Assembly: GCF_040215725.1 (NCBI RefSeq)
Contig: NZ_CP157967.1
Coordinates: forward strand, 2,822,501-2,886,500
Source: Rhizobium sp. ZPR4
GTDB taxonomy: Bacteria > Pseudomonadota > Alphaproteobacteria > Rhizobiales > Rhizobiaceae
Length of the DNA stretch: 64,000 bases
Direction of reading: 5' to 3'
In this document: positions 46,135 through 55,872 of the stretch, in pieces
Numbering within the stretch: position 1 is the first letter of the stretch
Layout: each line of letters starts with the position of its first letter
Notes under the pieces: generated by a model
Seen by the model: only the letters and a program-made list of their open reading frames with translations
Databases searched by the model: none
Told to the model about the DNA's origin: nothing
Translations under genes and position numbers: made by a program

Positions 46135-47991
46135 TCATGCGCTCCGCGCCCGTGTTGCTCCCGTTGTCGAAATCCATGAACGGTATTCGTTCGCTCGCCG
46201 CTCCAGAAGCAGCTCGAACGCCTGTTTGATCCTGTGCACATGCGGCGTCTTGTATTCAAAACCCGCATTGTGGAGGTGGATCAGCATCGACGCGTTGACC
46301 TCGAAGATCACCATCCTGCCCTCGGAATCGAGCGAACAGTCGATACCGAAATAATCGAGGCCGATCTGGCGGCGGATGGCATCGAGGGCAGCCATGCCTT
46401 TGGCTCCGAAGATGCGCGCGGGCTCATTGAGAAACGCCTCTTCCTCCCTGCGCATCCATTCGACACTGGCCATGCGCGTCGAGGCGTGATGCACTTTCCA
46501 GCCATCGCCGATGGCGAGATGATAGGGGAGAATCTGGTCTCCGACGAAGATGAAACGGTATTTGCGAAACAGCCCATCGGGTGAACTGTAGTTGACGAAA
46601 TCCGTCAGATAGAGGGTCTGCTCTCCGGCCTCTTCGGCAAAGCGCAGCAATGCGTCGGCATCCCCAGCCAGCTCCATCATGTCGCCGCCATGCTTGCCCG
46701 CATGGCGTACGATCAGCGGAAAGGAACTGGTATCGCCATCACGCACCCGCCGCCGCAGATCCCTGGCCTCGATCCGGATCGTCGCCGGCATGACCGCATC
46801 CGCAACGCTGGTCAGACGCCGCGAGATGGATTCGCGATCGGTCGCCAGCATCAGCCGCGGATGATTGACGACAGGCCTGCGCAGAGAATCGGCGACATCG
46901 ATCGCAGATGCCATGACATCAAGCCCGAAATCGGTTTCCGAGACGAGATTGACGACGACATCGACCCGATCGCTGCAGTCCTGCGGGTCGTTGCGATAAT
47001 TGCGCAAGACAAAGAGCACTTCGGTATCGAAGCAGCTATCCCTGATCAGATCCTCATAGGGTGTGTTGCCAGCCTCGGGCGAGAAGAGCAGGAGCGCTCG
47101 AAACTTAGCAGGCTTCTTCGCCGCCGGATAATTGCGAACCACACCCATCTCGGCAATGATTTGAAAACAAATATGCGCGGCCGCCAGATTTCCGAACTTG
47201 AGTTCGAGCTTGCCGCAAAGCACCAGCGCATCGCGGTCGCTCGGCTCGACGCGCAGCGCTTGTTGGGCCGTGGCCAGGGCTTCGCGGTAGCGCCCCATCG
47301 CCTCCAGCGCCTGCGCCTTGTTGCAGAGGCAGCGGAAGTCACCGGGAAAGCGCGACAATCCCTTGTCATAGGCTGCGATCGCCTTGTCGAAATCGCGGTA
47401 TTTCTGGAGAAGATCGCCAAGTTGCGACCACGATCTCACATCTTCGGGCGACTGGTGGCAGCTGCGCAAGGCCGCCTGCATGGCCTCCGGCATATTGCTC
47501 AGCGACTCGATGACCTCTCCGCGCTTGGCAAGGGCCGGACTAAAGTCGCTTTTGAAAGAGATCGCCCGATCAAGGCTCGAAAGTGCCTCGACCGACCGCC
47601 CCAGCTCCTGAAGCACGAACCCTTGATGGTACCACGACGCCGCGTCGTCCGGCTGCGCAGCAACCACTCTGTCATAGCACCGCAGTGCCCGGACAAGATC
47701 GCCACTGCTCTGATATGCTGTGCCGAGGCCGGATAGCGCCTGAATATAATCGGGCTTGAGGCCAAGCGCCGCTTCGAACCACAGGACCGCATCCTGCGGC
47801 CTGCCGACCTGCAGCAGCAGAAATCCCAGCATGTTGCACATGACTGGTTCACGGCTGACAAGCTCGCGGGCCGATAGCAATAGGTGGATGGCTTCCTCAT
47901 AACGACCGGCCCCCGTCAAGGTCTCGGCCTGAGCCAAGACATGGGAAGCCGCTGATGCGTCGGCTGAAGCATGCGCAGGAGACTGGTTCAT
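46135..47991 (-). CDS. TPR protein with ATP-grasp-like C-terminus
   Basis: 618 residues. About residues 15-290 are tetratricopeptide repeats (for example LGFLLLQVGRPQDAVLWFEAALGLKPDY, and AAQPDDAASWYHQGFVLQELGRSVEAL). The last 240 residues look like an ATP-grasp fold, with RTPVV-type blocks, FPLIVRHAGKHGG, LTDFVNYSSPDGLFRKYRFIFVGDQ, and DYFGIDCSLDSEGRMVIFEVNAS. The latter is the metal-binding end of ATP-grasp ligases. The substrate is unknown. It converges on hbd, and it has no operon partner. Confidence 0.8.
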   Translation of the reverse strand: MNQSPAHASADASAASHVLAQAETLTGAGRYEEAIHLLLSARELVSREPVMCNMLGFLLLQVGRPQDAVLWFEAALGLKPDYIQALSGLGTAYQSSGDLVRALRCYDRVVAAQPDDAASWYHQGFVLQELGRSVEALSSLDRAISFKSDFSPALAKRGEVIESLSNMPEAMQAALRSCHQSPEDVRSWSQLGDLLQKYRDFDKAIAAYDKGLSRFPGDFRCLCNKAQALEAMGRYREALATAQQALRVEPSDRDALVLCGKLELKFGNLAAAHICFQIIAEMGVVRNYPAAKKPAKFRALLLFSPEAGNTPYEDLIRDSCFDTEVLFVLRNYRNDPQDCSDRVDVVVNLVSETDFGLDVMASAIDVADSLRRPVVNHPRLMLATDRESISRRLTSVADAVMPATIRIEARDLRRRVRDGDTSSFPLIVRHAGKHGGDMMELAGDADALLRFAEEAGEQTLYLTDFVNYSSPDGLFRKYRFIFVGDQILPYHLAIGDGWKVHHASTRMASVEWMRREEEAFLNEPARIFGAKGMAALDAIRRQIGLDYFGIDCSLDSEGRMVIFEVNASMLIHLHNAGFEYKTPHVHRIKQAFELLLERRANEYRSWISTTGATRARSA

Positions 47992-48112
47992 CTGGATCGA
48001 TTTTCAAAAAGTGCCTAGGGTGATTCCAGCCTCTCAGCTGGGGCTTACCCGAGGATGACCTTCCCTCGATCAATTCCAATTCTTACGCCTGGCGACCCAG
48101 CGAACGAACGCG

Positions 48113-48778
48113 TTACAGCGCTGTTGCGGCCTTCACCAGGTTCTTGGCATCCTCGCTGTCCCAGACCGCCGGCCCGTTCATCGCCGACAGCAGGCAGCCT
48201 TTGTTGTCGATGAGCAACGTCACCGGCAGACCGAAGGCCAGACCCTGCTTCTTCAGTACATTGAACACGCCCATCGTGTTGTCGCGATAGTAGCCGAGCT
48301 TGTCGATCGCATATTCCGTGCGGAAGGCCTTCGTCTTTTCATCGTCGCCGGTATCGATATTGACGGCAACCACTTCGAACTTGTCGCTGCCGACGCTCTT
48401 CTCAAGCGCGTTCAATGCCGGCATTTCCTCACGGCACGGCACGCACCATGTCGCCCACACGTTCAGCAGCACGGTCTTGCCGGCAAAACTGCTGATCGAC
48501 AACGGCTGCCCGTCGCCCCCCTTGAAGGAAACACCCTGAAGCGAGATCGGCGCCGGCGGCACGCTCATGGCGGCGACCTGGCCCTTGGTGAACGGCCTCA
48601 GGGCCGCTGCACGATCCTTGGCCGCCCCGCATTGATCGGCAGAGGCGGTTTCACCAATGCCATTGCCATACCCCGCCTCCTTCACGTATACCGCTGCCGC
48701 GCCGGCAATAACCCCAGCGACGGCGGCAAGCAGAACAAGTTTCATGGACGGCAGACCGAACGGCTTCTTTGCTGTCAT
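48113..48778 (-). CDS. tlpA: Thiol:disulfide interchange protein TlpA
   Basis: 221 residues. An N-terminal membrane anchor (about 12-32) is followed by a thioredoxin fold in the periplasm with the active site Cys112-Val-Pro-Cys115 in [15 protein letters not shown] and the cis-Pro in [12 protein letters not shown]. TlpA reduces partners involved in cytochrome c and cytochrome oxidase biogenesis in rhizobia. An additional Cys50 and Cys195 may form a second pair. Divergent from argH, with their starts 23 bp apart, so they share a compact promoter region. Confidence 0.93.
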   Translation of the reverse strand: MTAKKPFGLPSMKLVLLAAVAGVIAGAAAVYVKEAGYGNGIGETASADQCGAAKDRAAALRPFTKGQVAAMSVPPAPISLQGVSFKGGDGQPLSISSFAGKTVLLNVWATWCVPCREEMPALNALEKSVGSDKFEVVAVNIDTGDDEKTKAFRTEYAIDKLGYYRDNTMGVFNVLKKQGLAFGLPVTLLIDNKGCLLSAMNGPAVWDSEDAKNLVKAATAL

Positions 48779-48801
48779 TACATTCTCCAGGTGGGCATCT
48801 C

Positions 48802-50202
48802 ATGACTGACGGCACGGACACCAAATCCTCCAACCAGATGTGGGGCGGGCGTTTCGCTTCCGGCCCCGCGGCGATCATGGAGGAGATAAATGCCTCGATC
48901 GGTTTCGACAAGAAGCTGTTTGCACAGGATATCCGCGGCTCAATCGCGCATGCGAGCATGCTCGCCAATCAAGGCATCATTTCAACCGAGGATAAAGACA
49001 AGATCGTTCACGGGTTGAACACGATCCTGTCAGAGATCGAAAGCGGCAATTTCGAATTCTCCCGCCGCCTCGAAGACATCCACATGAACGTCGAGGCGCG
49101 GCTTGCGACCCTGATCGGGCCTGCTGCCGGCCGTCTGCATACCGCCCGCTCGCGCAACGACCAGGTGGCGCTCGATTTCCGCCTCTGGGTGAAGGAAGAG
49201 CTGCAGAAGTGCGAGCAGGCGCTGACCGATCTGATCGCGGCCTTCCTTGACCGCGCCGAGGAACATGCCGAAACCGTCATGCCTGGTTTCACTCATCTGC
49301 AGACGGCACAGCCCGTCACCTTCGGCCATCATTGCATGGCCTATGTCGAGATGTTCGGCCGCGACCGTTCGCGCGTACGTCACGCCATCGAGCATATGGA
49401 TGAATCGCCAATCGGCGCCGCGGCCCTCGCCGGCACCGGCTTCCCGATCGATCGCCACATGACGGCCAAGGCGCTCGGCTTCCGCGAGCCCACCCGCAAT
49501 TCGATCGATACCGTCTCCGACCGCGATTTCGCCCTCGAATTCCTGTCGATCGCCGCGATTGCCGGCATGCATCTGTCGCGGCTTGCCGAGGAGATCGTCA
49601 TCTGGTCGACGCCGCAATTCGGTTTCGTGCGCCTGTCCGACGCCTTCTCCACCGGCTCCTCGATCATGCCGCAGAAGAAGAACCCGGATGCCGCCGAACT
49701 CGTGCGCGCCAAGACCGGCCGCATCAACGGTTCGCTGGTGGCGCTGCTCACCATCATGAAGGGCCTGCCGCTCGCCTATTCCAAGGACATGCAGGAAGAC
49801 AAGGAACAGGTCTTCGACGCAGCCGAAAGCCTGGAACTCGCCATTGCCGCCATGACCGGCATGATGCGCGACATGACGATCAACACCGCCCGCATGAAGG
49901 CCGCCGCCGGCTCCGGCTATTCCACCGCGACCGACCTTGCCGATTGGCTGGTACGCGAAGCAGGCCTGCCTTTCCGCGACGCCCACCATGTGACGGGCCG
50001 CGCCGTGGCGCTTGCCGAAAGCAAGTCCTGCGAGCTGGCGGAACTGTCGCTCGCAGATCTGCAGGCGATCCACCCCGATATCACCGACAAGATCTTCGAT
50101 GTCCTGACGGTCGAAGCCTCCGTTGCCAGCCGCAAGAGCTTCGGCGGCACGGCGCCCTCGGAAGTGCGCAAGCAGATCGCCTTCTGGCGCGCTCGCAACT
50201 GA
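48802..50202 (+). CDS. argH: Argininosuccinate lyase
   Basis: 466 residues from [18 protein letters not shown]; an upstream in-frame ATG is in the tlpA gene and unlikely. It catalyses the last step of arginine synthesis, giving arginine and fumarate. The fumarase-superfamily signature [12 protein letters not shown] is complete, with [13 protein letters not shown] and TARSRNDQ as the other conserved active-site blocks. It is followed by a RIME1-like repeat, then the LptM-like and lysA genes on the same strand. Confidence 0.97.
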   Translation: MTDGTDTKSSNQMWGGRFASGPAAIMEEINASIGFDKKLFAQDIRGSIAHASMLANQGIISTEDKDKIVHGLNTILSEIESGNFEFSRRLEDIHMNVEARLATLIGPAAGRLHTARSRNDQVALDFRLWVKEELQKCEQALTDLIAAFLDRAEEHAETVMPGFTHLQTAQPVTFGHHCMAYVEMFGRDRSRVRHAIEHMDESPIGAAALAGTGFPIDRHMTAKALGFREPTRNSIDTVSDRDFALEFLSIAAIAGMHLSRLAEEIVIWSTPQFGFVRLSDAFSTGSSIMPQKKNPDAAELVRAKTGRINGSLVALLTIMKGLPLAYSKDMQEDKEQVFDAAESLELAIAAMTGMMRDMTINTARMKAAAGSGYSTATDLADWLVREAGLPFRDAHHVTGRAVALAESKSCELAELSLADLQAIHPDITDKIFDVLTVEASVASRKSFGGTAPSEVRKQIAFWRARN

Positions 50203-50280
50203 AAAGACTGACGAAAACGCACTTAAACAATCAGGGTGCACAAACGCGGGAAACTTCGCTAAGAAGAGTGACTTTCGCGC

Positions 50281-50393
50281 TAGAGCCGGATGATTTTAGG
50301 TCGAAACGATCTAAAATCATCCGGCTCTAGAATCAAAGAAGTAGAGCACGATGTCGTCTGAAAACCGCTCACACTTTTCAGCATCACGCTCTA
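50281..50393. repeat. RIME1-like two-palindrome repeat, copy B
   Basis: Palindromes at 50281-50329 (TAGAGCCGGATGATTTT/AAAATCATCCGGCTCTA) and 50342-50393 (TAGAGCACGATG/CATCACGCTCTA), joined by AATCAAAGAAG. Same order as copy C. Lies between argH and lptM, so it is transcribed if these form one operon. Confidence 0.8.
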
Positions 50394-50412
50394 GTCGCCC
50401 AAGAGGATTTCG

Positions 50413-50607
50413 ATGCAGATCAACATGCCGCACATCATCCGCCTGACCGTCGTGCTTTCGGTCGTCGGCCTTGCCGTCGTCGGATGTGGCCGCAAAGGCC
50501 CTCTCGATCCGCCGAGTGCTCATGCGACCAAAGGCGGTGACGTCTCCAAGCCGACGAAGGAGCCGGGTACGGAGGACAAGAAGTTCTTCCTCGACCCGCT
50601 TCTCTGA
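50413..50607 (+). CDS. lptM: LptM-like small lipoprotein
   Basis: 64 residues. An N-terminal signal with lipobox LAVVGC (Cys25 lipidated) is followed by GRKGPLDPP, the diagnostic stretch of LptM (YifL) lipoproteins. LptM in enterobacteria stabilises the LptDE outer-membrane LPS translocon. The position immediately before lysA is also typical. AGAGGAT precedes the ATG. The C-terminal region (after about 35) is polar and Lys/Pro-rich. Confidence 0.85.
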   Translation: MQINMPHIIRLTVVLSVVGLAVVGCGRKGPLDPPSAHATKGGDVSKPTKEPGTEDKKFFLDPLL

Positions 50608-50620
50608 TTAGGCAGCGACC

Positions 50621-51892
50621 GTGAACCATTTTGAGTATCGCGACGGCATCCTCTACGCCGAGGATGTACCGGTTCCCGAGATCGCCAAGGCGGTCGGTAC
50701 CCCCTTCTACGTTTATTCGACGGCAACGCTGGAGCGCCACTATCGCGTCTTCGCGGAAGCCTTCGGTGATGTCGATGCCATGGTCTGCTATGCCATGAAG
50801 GCCAATTCCAACCAGGCGGTGCTGAAGACGCTTGGTCGCCTCGGTGCCGGTGTCGACGTCGTCTCCGTCGGTGAGTTGCGCCGCGCGCTGGCCGCTGGAA
50901 TCCCGGCAAACCGCATCATGTTCTCCGGCGTCGGCAAGACCGCACAGGAAATGGACGTGGCTCTGGAAGCCGGCATCTATTGCTTCAACGTCGAATCCGA
51001 GCCCGAACTGGAAGTGCTGAACCAGCGTGCCGTTCGCGCCGGAAAGGTGGCGCCCGTCTCCTTCCGCATCAATCCGGATGTGGATGCCCGCACGCATGCG
51101 AAGATCTCGACCGGCAAGAAGGAAAACAAGTTCGGCATTTCCTGGCAGCGTGCCCGCGCCGTCTATGACCGTGCCGCCAGCCTGCCGGGCATCAATGCCA
51201 CCGGCATCGACATGCATATCGGCAGCCAGATCACCGAACTACAGCCATTCGACGATGCCTTCAGGCTGCTGCGCGACCTCGTGGAAACGCTGCGCGGCGA
51301 CGGCCACGACATCCATCACGTCGATATCGGCGGCGGTCTCGGCATCCCCTATCGCGACGACAACAATCCGCCGCCGTTGCCGGACGCATATGCCGAGATC
51401 GTCAAAAACCAGCTCCGTGGCCTCAATTGCAAGATCGTCACCGAGCCCGGCCGGCTGATCGTGGGCAATGCCGGCATTCTCGTCACCGAGGTCATCTATG
51501 TGAAGGATGGCGGCGACAAGAGCTTCGTCATCGTCGATGGCGCCATGAACGATCTCATCCGCCCGACACTTTACGAAGCCTATCACGAGATTCGCCCAGT
51601 CGTGACGAGTGCCGCCGATGCCTCGCGCATCAAGGCCGATATCGTCGGCCCGGTTTGCGAGACGGGCGATTATCTGGCGCTCGACCGGGAGATGGCGCTG
51701 CCGAAGCCCGGTGATCTCCTCGCCGTCGGCTCGGCCGGTGCCTATGGCGCCGTGCAGGCCGGCACTTACAACAGCCGGCTTCTGGTTCCGGAAGTGCTGG
51801 TCAAGGGCGGTGAATTCCACGTCATCCGCCCGCGTGGGACCTATGAAGAGCTGATCGGCCTGGATTCCATCCCGGCCTGGCTGGAGGGATAA
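50621..51892 (+). CDS. lysA: Diaminopimelate decarboxylase
   Basis: 423 residues starting with GTG (MNHFEYRDGILYAEDV). It is the last lysine step, decarboxylating meso-DAP. The PLP lysine is Lys60 in CYAMKANSNQ, the phosphate-binding region is DIGGGLGIPY, and CETGDYLALDREM supplies the second-subunit Cys. It follows lptM after 13 bp, and lptM follows argH after the repeat; the three are probably co-transcribed. Product supply links with lysC, 40 kb upstream. Confidence 0.97.
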   Translation: MNHFEYRDGILYAEDVPVPEIAKAVGTPFYVYSTATLERHYRVFAEAFGDVDAMVCYAMKANSNQAVLKTLGRLGAGVDVVSVGELRRALAAGIPANRIMFSGVGKTAQEMDVALEAGIYCFNVESEPELEVLNQRAVRAGKVAPVSFRINPDVDARTHAKISTGKKENKFGISWQRARAVYDRAASLPGINATGIDMHIGSQITELQPFDDAFRLLRDLVETLRGDGHDIHHVDIGGGLGIPYRDDNNPPPLPDAYAEIVKNQLRGLNCKIVTEPGRLIVGNAGILVTEVIYVKDGGDKSFVIVDGAMNDLIRPTLYEAYHEIRPVVTSAADASRIKADIVGPVCETGDYLALDREMALPKPGDLLAVGSAGAYGAVQAGTYNSRLLVPEVLVKGGEFHVIRPRGTYEELIGLDSIPAWLEG

Positions 51893-52243
51893 TCGACTTC
51901 AATGCATGATTTCGGGCAGGGCTGCAAAAGCTGCTTTGCCCGATCACGTTTCAGCGAAGTCCGATTAAAAAACAGCCTTTCGAGCCCATTGCCCTCGTCT
52001 TCGCCACAAAGAATGTTATCTTTGATTGAGTGGCGTCTCGCCGGGCGCCGAGTGCGCGAGCGTGTGGGACGCCGCGCCATTCCCAACGGGCGACTAGAGC
52101 CGGATGATTTTGGATCGAATCGATCTAGAATCTGAATCCGCTCTAGAATCAAAGAAGTAGAGCATGATATCGTCCGAAAGCCGCTTACATTTTTCGGCAT
52201 CATGCTCTGGCCATCAACGTCAGATCGGGAGAAGACCGGACCG
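51893..52243. other. Intergenic region between lysA and TIGR02302 gene
   Basis: 351 bp. The first 200 bp show no gene or clear motif; the rest is RIME1-like copy C (52095-52208), which reaches to within 36 bp of the start codon. The promoter of the following gene, if separate, must lie in or beside the repeat. Confidence 0.5.
52095..52208. repeat. RIME1-like two-palindrome repeat, copy C
   Basis: Palindromes at 52095-52145 (TAGAGCCGGATGATTTTGG start) and 52158-52208 (TAGAGCATGAT/CATGCTCT), joined by the same AATCAAAGAAG spacer as copy B. Compared with B the first palindrome has several mismatches and a short insertion. Confidence 0.8.
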
Positions 52244-54988
52244 ATGACCAGCCCCAGCCACCCCAAGAAGGGCGCTTTCGCCACCCGTCCGGCGCTGGCG
52301 CGCATGGTTGCGGTCAAGCGTCTCTTTGCCCGGCTGGTGCTCGTCAGCGAACAGCTGCTGCCGCGACTGCTGTTGCCGGCATCCATCCTGGCAGTTTTCC
52401 TGTCCGTTGCCTGGTTCGGCATTTTCCGCATTTCGCCGGATATTCTGCGCTTTCTGCTGCTTGCCGTCTTCGCGGTCGGCTTCGCCATCTCTCTCTATCC
52501 ACTGCGCCGCCTGCGCTGGCCGAGTGTTGCGGAAGCTGATCGACTGCTCGAAGAGCGCAACGGTCTCGCTCACCAGCCTGTTACGGTGCAGGAAGACGAA
52601 CCGGCGCTCGATACTCCCTTTGCGCGCGCCCTCTGGCGCGAGCACCAGACGCGCATGGCCGAGCGCATCGCCGCCCTGGATGCCGGCCTGCCGAGGCCGG
52701 ACATCACGCGCTACGACCGCTTCGCATTGCGCGCCGTCCCGGCGTTGCTGCTGGTAACGGCCTTCAGCTTTTCCATGTCCAATAGCGGCGGCTCGCTGAG
52801 CGATGCCTTCACGGCATCAACCTCGACATCGAGCAACCCGGATGTCCGCGTCGATGCCTGGGTTACCCCGCCCTATTACACCGGCGAAGCGCCCGTCTAT
52901 CTGACCGGCAATGTCGACAATGCCGGCAACAGCCTGAACGTACCTCAATTCTCCGAGCTCACCGTGCGTGTTTCGGGTGCTGCGACGGATGAGAAAGTGC
53001 TGTTCCAGGCGACTGGTGCGGAAAAAGGCGTCGAAATTCCCGAACAGGCCGCTGATGCCGACAAACAAGGCCCTGCTGGCGCAAAGCCTGCAACGCCTCC
53101 CGCGGTACCGCCCGCAGCAAACGGCACCGGCAATATCCCGGCCGCAGACGGAATGGTTGCCCGCACGCATGTTCTCAAGCTTGAGAAGGGCGGCGAACTG
53201 ACCGTCAACGGCAAGTCCTGGTCCTTCAATGTGGTCGTCGACAAGCCGCCGGAGATCACCTTCGACGGCATTCCGCATGCGACGACCAGCAGCGCTCTGG
53301 AACTCGGCTTCAAGGTCAAGGATGACTACGGCGTCGAGGAAGCCTATGCGGAGATCGTGCCGGTGGAATCCGATCCGGCTGCCAAACCCCTATACGGCCT
53401 GCCTGAATACAAGCTGGAGCTTCCGCGTCGCGACCGCCGCAATGGCAAGGGTCTGGCAACCCACGATCTGACGCAGGATCCGCTCGCCGGCAAGCGCGTC
53501 CGCATCACCCTTGTCGCCAAGGACGGTGCCGGCCAGACGGGCCGCAGTTCACCCTACGAGATGGTATTGCCGTCCCGCAATTTCAGCCAGCCGCTCGCTG
53601 CCGCCGTGGCCGAAGAACGCCAGGTGTTTGCGCTCGACACGCGGAAGATGCCGGAAGCGATCGAGCTCAACAAATCGCTGACCATCCGCCCGGAAGAGAC
53701 CATTCCCGATCTCGGCAATTATCTCGCAATCAAGTCGGCGCTGACGCGCATGAAGCTCGCAAGCAGCGAAGCCTCGCTGAAGGATACCGCCGATTATCTC
53801 TGGCAGATCGCGCTCGGCATGGAAGACGCCCAGCTGACCGATGCGGAAAAGGCTCTGCGCGACGCCCAGCAGAAGCTTTCCGACGCCCTGCAGCGCAATG
53901 CCTCCGATGCCGAGATCAAGAAGCTCACCGACGAGCTGCGCAAGGCGATGGACGCCTATATGAAGGAGCTGGCCGAGCGCATGCGCAACATGCCGGCCCA
54001 GCCGAACCAGCGTTCCGCCAATATCCTGCGCCAGCAGGACCTGCAGCGCATGATGGATCAGATCGAGAATCTCGCTCGCTCCGGCGACCGCCAGGCCGCG
54101 CAGCAGATGCTTTCCGAACTGCAGCAGCTGATGAACAGCCTCCAGGCCGGCAAGCCGCAGCCGGGGCAACAGCAGAACCAAGCCAATGACAAGATGCGCG
54201 AGCAGATGGATAAGCTCGGCCGCATCATGCGCGATCAGCAGAAGCTGATGGATCAGACTTTCAAGCTCGATCAGGCCATGCGCGACCGCATGCAGCGCGG
54301 CGATTCCAACGAGGACGGCGACGGCATGATGGATCAGCCCATGCCCGGCCTCAATGACCAGATGCGCCCTGATATGGGCCAGCGCAACCAGGATCAGCAG
54401 CAAGGCCAAAACCAGCAGGGCCAGAATCAGCAAGGTCAGAAGGGCAAGGACCCCACGGACGGCATGACGGCCGATCAGCTGCGCGACGCGCTGAAACAAT
54501 TGCGCCAGCAGCAGGAGGATCTCGGCAAGCAGCTCGGCGAACTGCAGAAAGATCTCGGCTCGTTGGGCATGAAGCCGAACCAGAATTACGGCAAGGCACA
54601 GCAGGAGATGAAGGGCGCGTCAGGCCAGCTCTCTGAAGGTAATGGCGAAGGCGCCGTGCAGGGACAAGGACGCGCGCTGGACGCCCTGCGTAAGGGCACG
54701 CGCGAGATGATGAACCAGCTCATGGCCCAGATGCAGCAGCAGGGACAAGGCCAGGGGCAGGGGCAGATGCCGGGACAGATGGGCCAGGGCGGCCAAAACG
54801 GCCGCGATCCGCTCGGCCGGCTACGGGATGGTCCCTTGGATGCGCCCGATAGGGACATGGTGCCGAAGATCATCGACGCCCAGCGCGCACGCGAAATTCT
54901 CGATGCCATTCGCGAACGATTGAGCAACAATCCCACGCTGAGTGAAGAACGGCGCTATCTGGAGCGTTTGCTGAATCTCGGCCAGTAA
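52244..54988 (+). CDS. TIGR02302/DUF4175 family membrane protein
   Basis: 914 residues from MTSPSHPKKG; the longer frame begins inside the RIME repeat and is rejected. Two or three N-terminal membrane helices (about 35-85 and 150-170) lead into a large periplasmic part with VDAWVTPPYYTGEAPVYLTG. The C-terminal third is helical and Gln/Met-rich, with repeated QQGQNQQGQ and RDQQKLMDQTFK segments. TIGR02302 is a rhizobial family of unknown function, often called a conserved membrane protein. Probably monocistronic. Confidence 0.93.
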   Translation: MTSPSHPKKGAFATRPALARMVAVKRLFARLVLVSEQLLPRLLLPASILAVFLSVAWFGIFRISPDILRFLLLAVFAVGFAISLYPLRRLRWPSVAEADRLLEERNGLAHQPVTVQEDEPALDTPFARALWREHQTRMAERIAALDAGLPRPDITRYDRFALRAVPALLLVTAFSFSMSNSGGSLSDAFTASTSTSSNPDVRVDAWVTPPYYTGEAPVYLTGNVDNAGNSLNVPQFSELTVRVSGAATDEKVLFQATGAEKGVEIPEQAADADKQGPAGAKPATPPAVPPAANGTGNIPAADGMVARTHVLKLEKGGELTVNGKSWSFNVVVDKPPEITFDGIPHATTSSALELGFKVKDDYGVEEAYAEIVPVESDPAAKPLYGLPEYKLELPRRDRRNGKGLATHDLTQDPLAGKRVRITLVAKDGAGQTGRSSPYEMVLPSRNFSQPLAAAVAEERQVFALDTRKMPEAIELNKSLTIRPEETIPDLGNYLAIKSALTRMKLASSEASLKDTADYLWQIALGMEDAQLTDAEKALRDAQQKLSDALQRNASDAEIKKLTDELRKAMDAYMKELAERMRNMPAQPNQRSANILRQQDLQRMMDQIENLARSGDRQAAQQMLSELQQLMNSLQAGKPQPGQQQNQANDKMREQMDKLGRIMRDQQKLMDQTFKLDQAMRDRMQRGDSNEDGDGMMDQPMPGLNDQMRPDMGQRNQDQQQGQNQQGQNQQGQKGKDPTDGMTADQLRDALKQLRQQQEDLGKQLGELQKDLGSLGMKPNQNYGKAQQEMKGASGQLSEGNGEGAVQGQGRALDALRKGTREMMNQLMAQMQQQGQGQGQGQMPGQMGQGGQNGRDPLGRLRDGPLDAPDRDMVPKIIDAQRAREILDAIRERLSNNPTLSEERRYLERLLNLGQ

Positions 54989-55040
54989 GCAGCCTGCCAT
55001 GGAAGTGGCCCGTCTTTCATGCTTCGCAAAGAGGGATGAC

Positions 55041-55466
55041 ATGGAGACCAAGCTTGCCAATATTTCGGATCTGCCTGTCACAACAGGCCTGCCCGGTATT
55101 GCCGACGCGGATGCAAGGCTCAGCGGCAAGCACGAGATTCGGCTGGCCAAGGCCGTGGGCGTTACGCAATTCGGCGTGAATCTCGTCACGCTCGATCCCG
55201 GAAGCATGTCATCATCACGTCACTGGCACATGGCGGAGGATGAGTTCCTTTATATTCTGACGGGCGTCCCGACGCTGATCGATGAAAACGGTCACCATAT
55301 CCTCGGGCCTGGCGATGTTGTGGGATTTCCGGCGGGGCAACCGAATGCCCATCATTTGCTCAATCATTCCACCGCCGCGGTGACGATGATCGTCGTTGGC
55401 TCAAGAAGGCCGGGGGAGGAAACCATCCACTATCCGGATGACGATTTCGGACCTATCCGCAAATGA
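55041..55466 (+). CDS. Cupin domain protein
   Basis: 141 residues from METKLANISD, with GAGGG 6 nt before the ATG. The cupin motif 1 G(X)5HXH(X)3-4E(X)6G is present as SSSRHWHMAEDEFLYILTG, and motif 2 is GDVVGFPAGQPNAHHLLNHS. The family binds one metal in a small beta-barrel and includes dioxygenases and sugar isomerases; nothing here narrows it. It converges on a response regulator gene. Confidence 0.9.
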   Translation: METKLANISDLPVTTGLPGIADADARLSGKHEIRLAKAVGVTQFGVNLVTLDPGSMSSSRHWHMAEDEFLYILTGVPTLIDENGHHILGPGDVVGFPAGQPNAHHLLNHSTAAVTMIVVGSRRPGEETIHYPDDDFGPIRK

Positions 55467-55512
55467 TGATGAAGTCGGCACAGGAAACGACTGCGCCGAC
55501 AATCGACAAATT

Positions 55513-55872
55513 TCAGGCAGCCAAGGCCCGCGCAACAGCCTTGCGGATGTCCGGCAGCGCGAAGGGCTTGGCGACGACGTCGACAATCTTTTCCATAAGG
55601 TCGTCGGCGCGCTCGCGCTGCTCCGCATAGCCCGTCATCAGCAGGATCTTCATCCCCGGGCACGTCGAATGCGCCTGATGGGCAAGCTCGATGCCGTCCA
55701 TCACAGGCATGCGGATATCCGAGAGAAGCAGGTCGTAGCCGCCCTCTTTCAGCTTTTCCAAACCTTCCGCGCCGTCAGCTGCCTCTTCGGTCTCGTGACC
55801 GTCCAAGCGCAGCGCGCGGGCGACGAAGGTACGAAGCGAGTCTTCGTCTTCCGTGATCAGAATTTTTGCCAT
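55513..55872 (-). CDS. Single-domain response regulator (CpdR-like)
   Basis: 119 residues from MAKILITEDEDSLRTF, with AGGAG 8 nt upstream. It is a lone receiver domain: the acidic pair is Glu8-Asp9, the phosphoacceptor Asp is in LLLSDIRMPVMDGIELA, followed by LLMTGYAEQ (Thr) and VVAKPF (Lys). No output domain follows. CpdR-type regulators of alphaproteobacteria deliver substrates to ClpXP and control the cell cycle. The similarity is general and which paralogue this is remains open. Downstream of hpt on the same strand. Confidence 0.92.
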   Translation of the reverse strand: MAKILITEDEDSLRTFVARALRLDGHETEEAADGAEGLEKLKEGGYDLLLSDIRMPVMDGIELAHQAHSTCPGMKILLMTGYAEQRERADDLMEKIVDVVAKPFALPDIRKAVARALAA

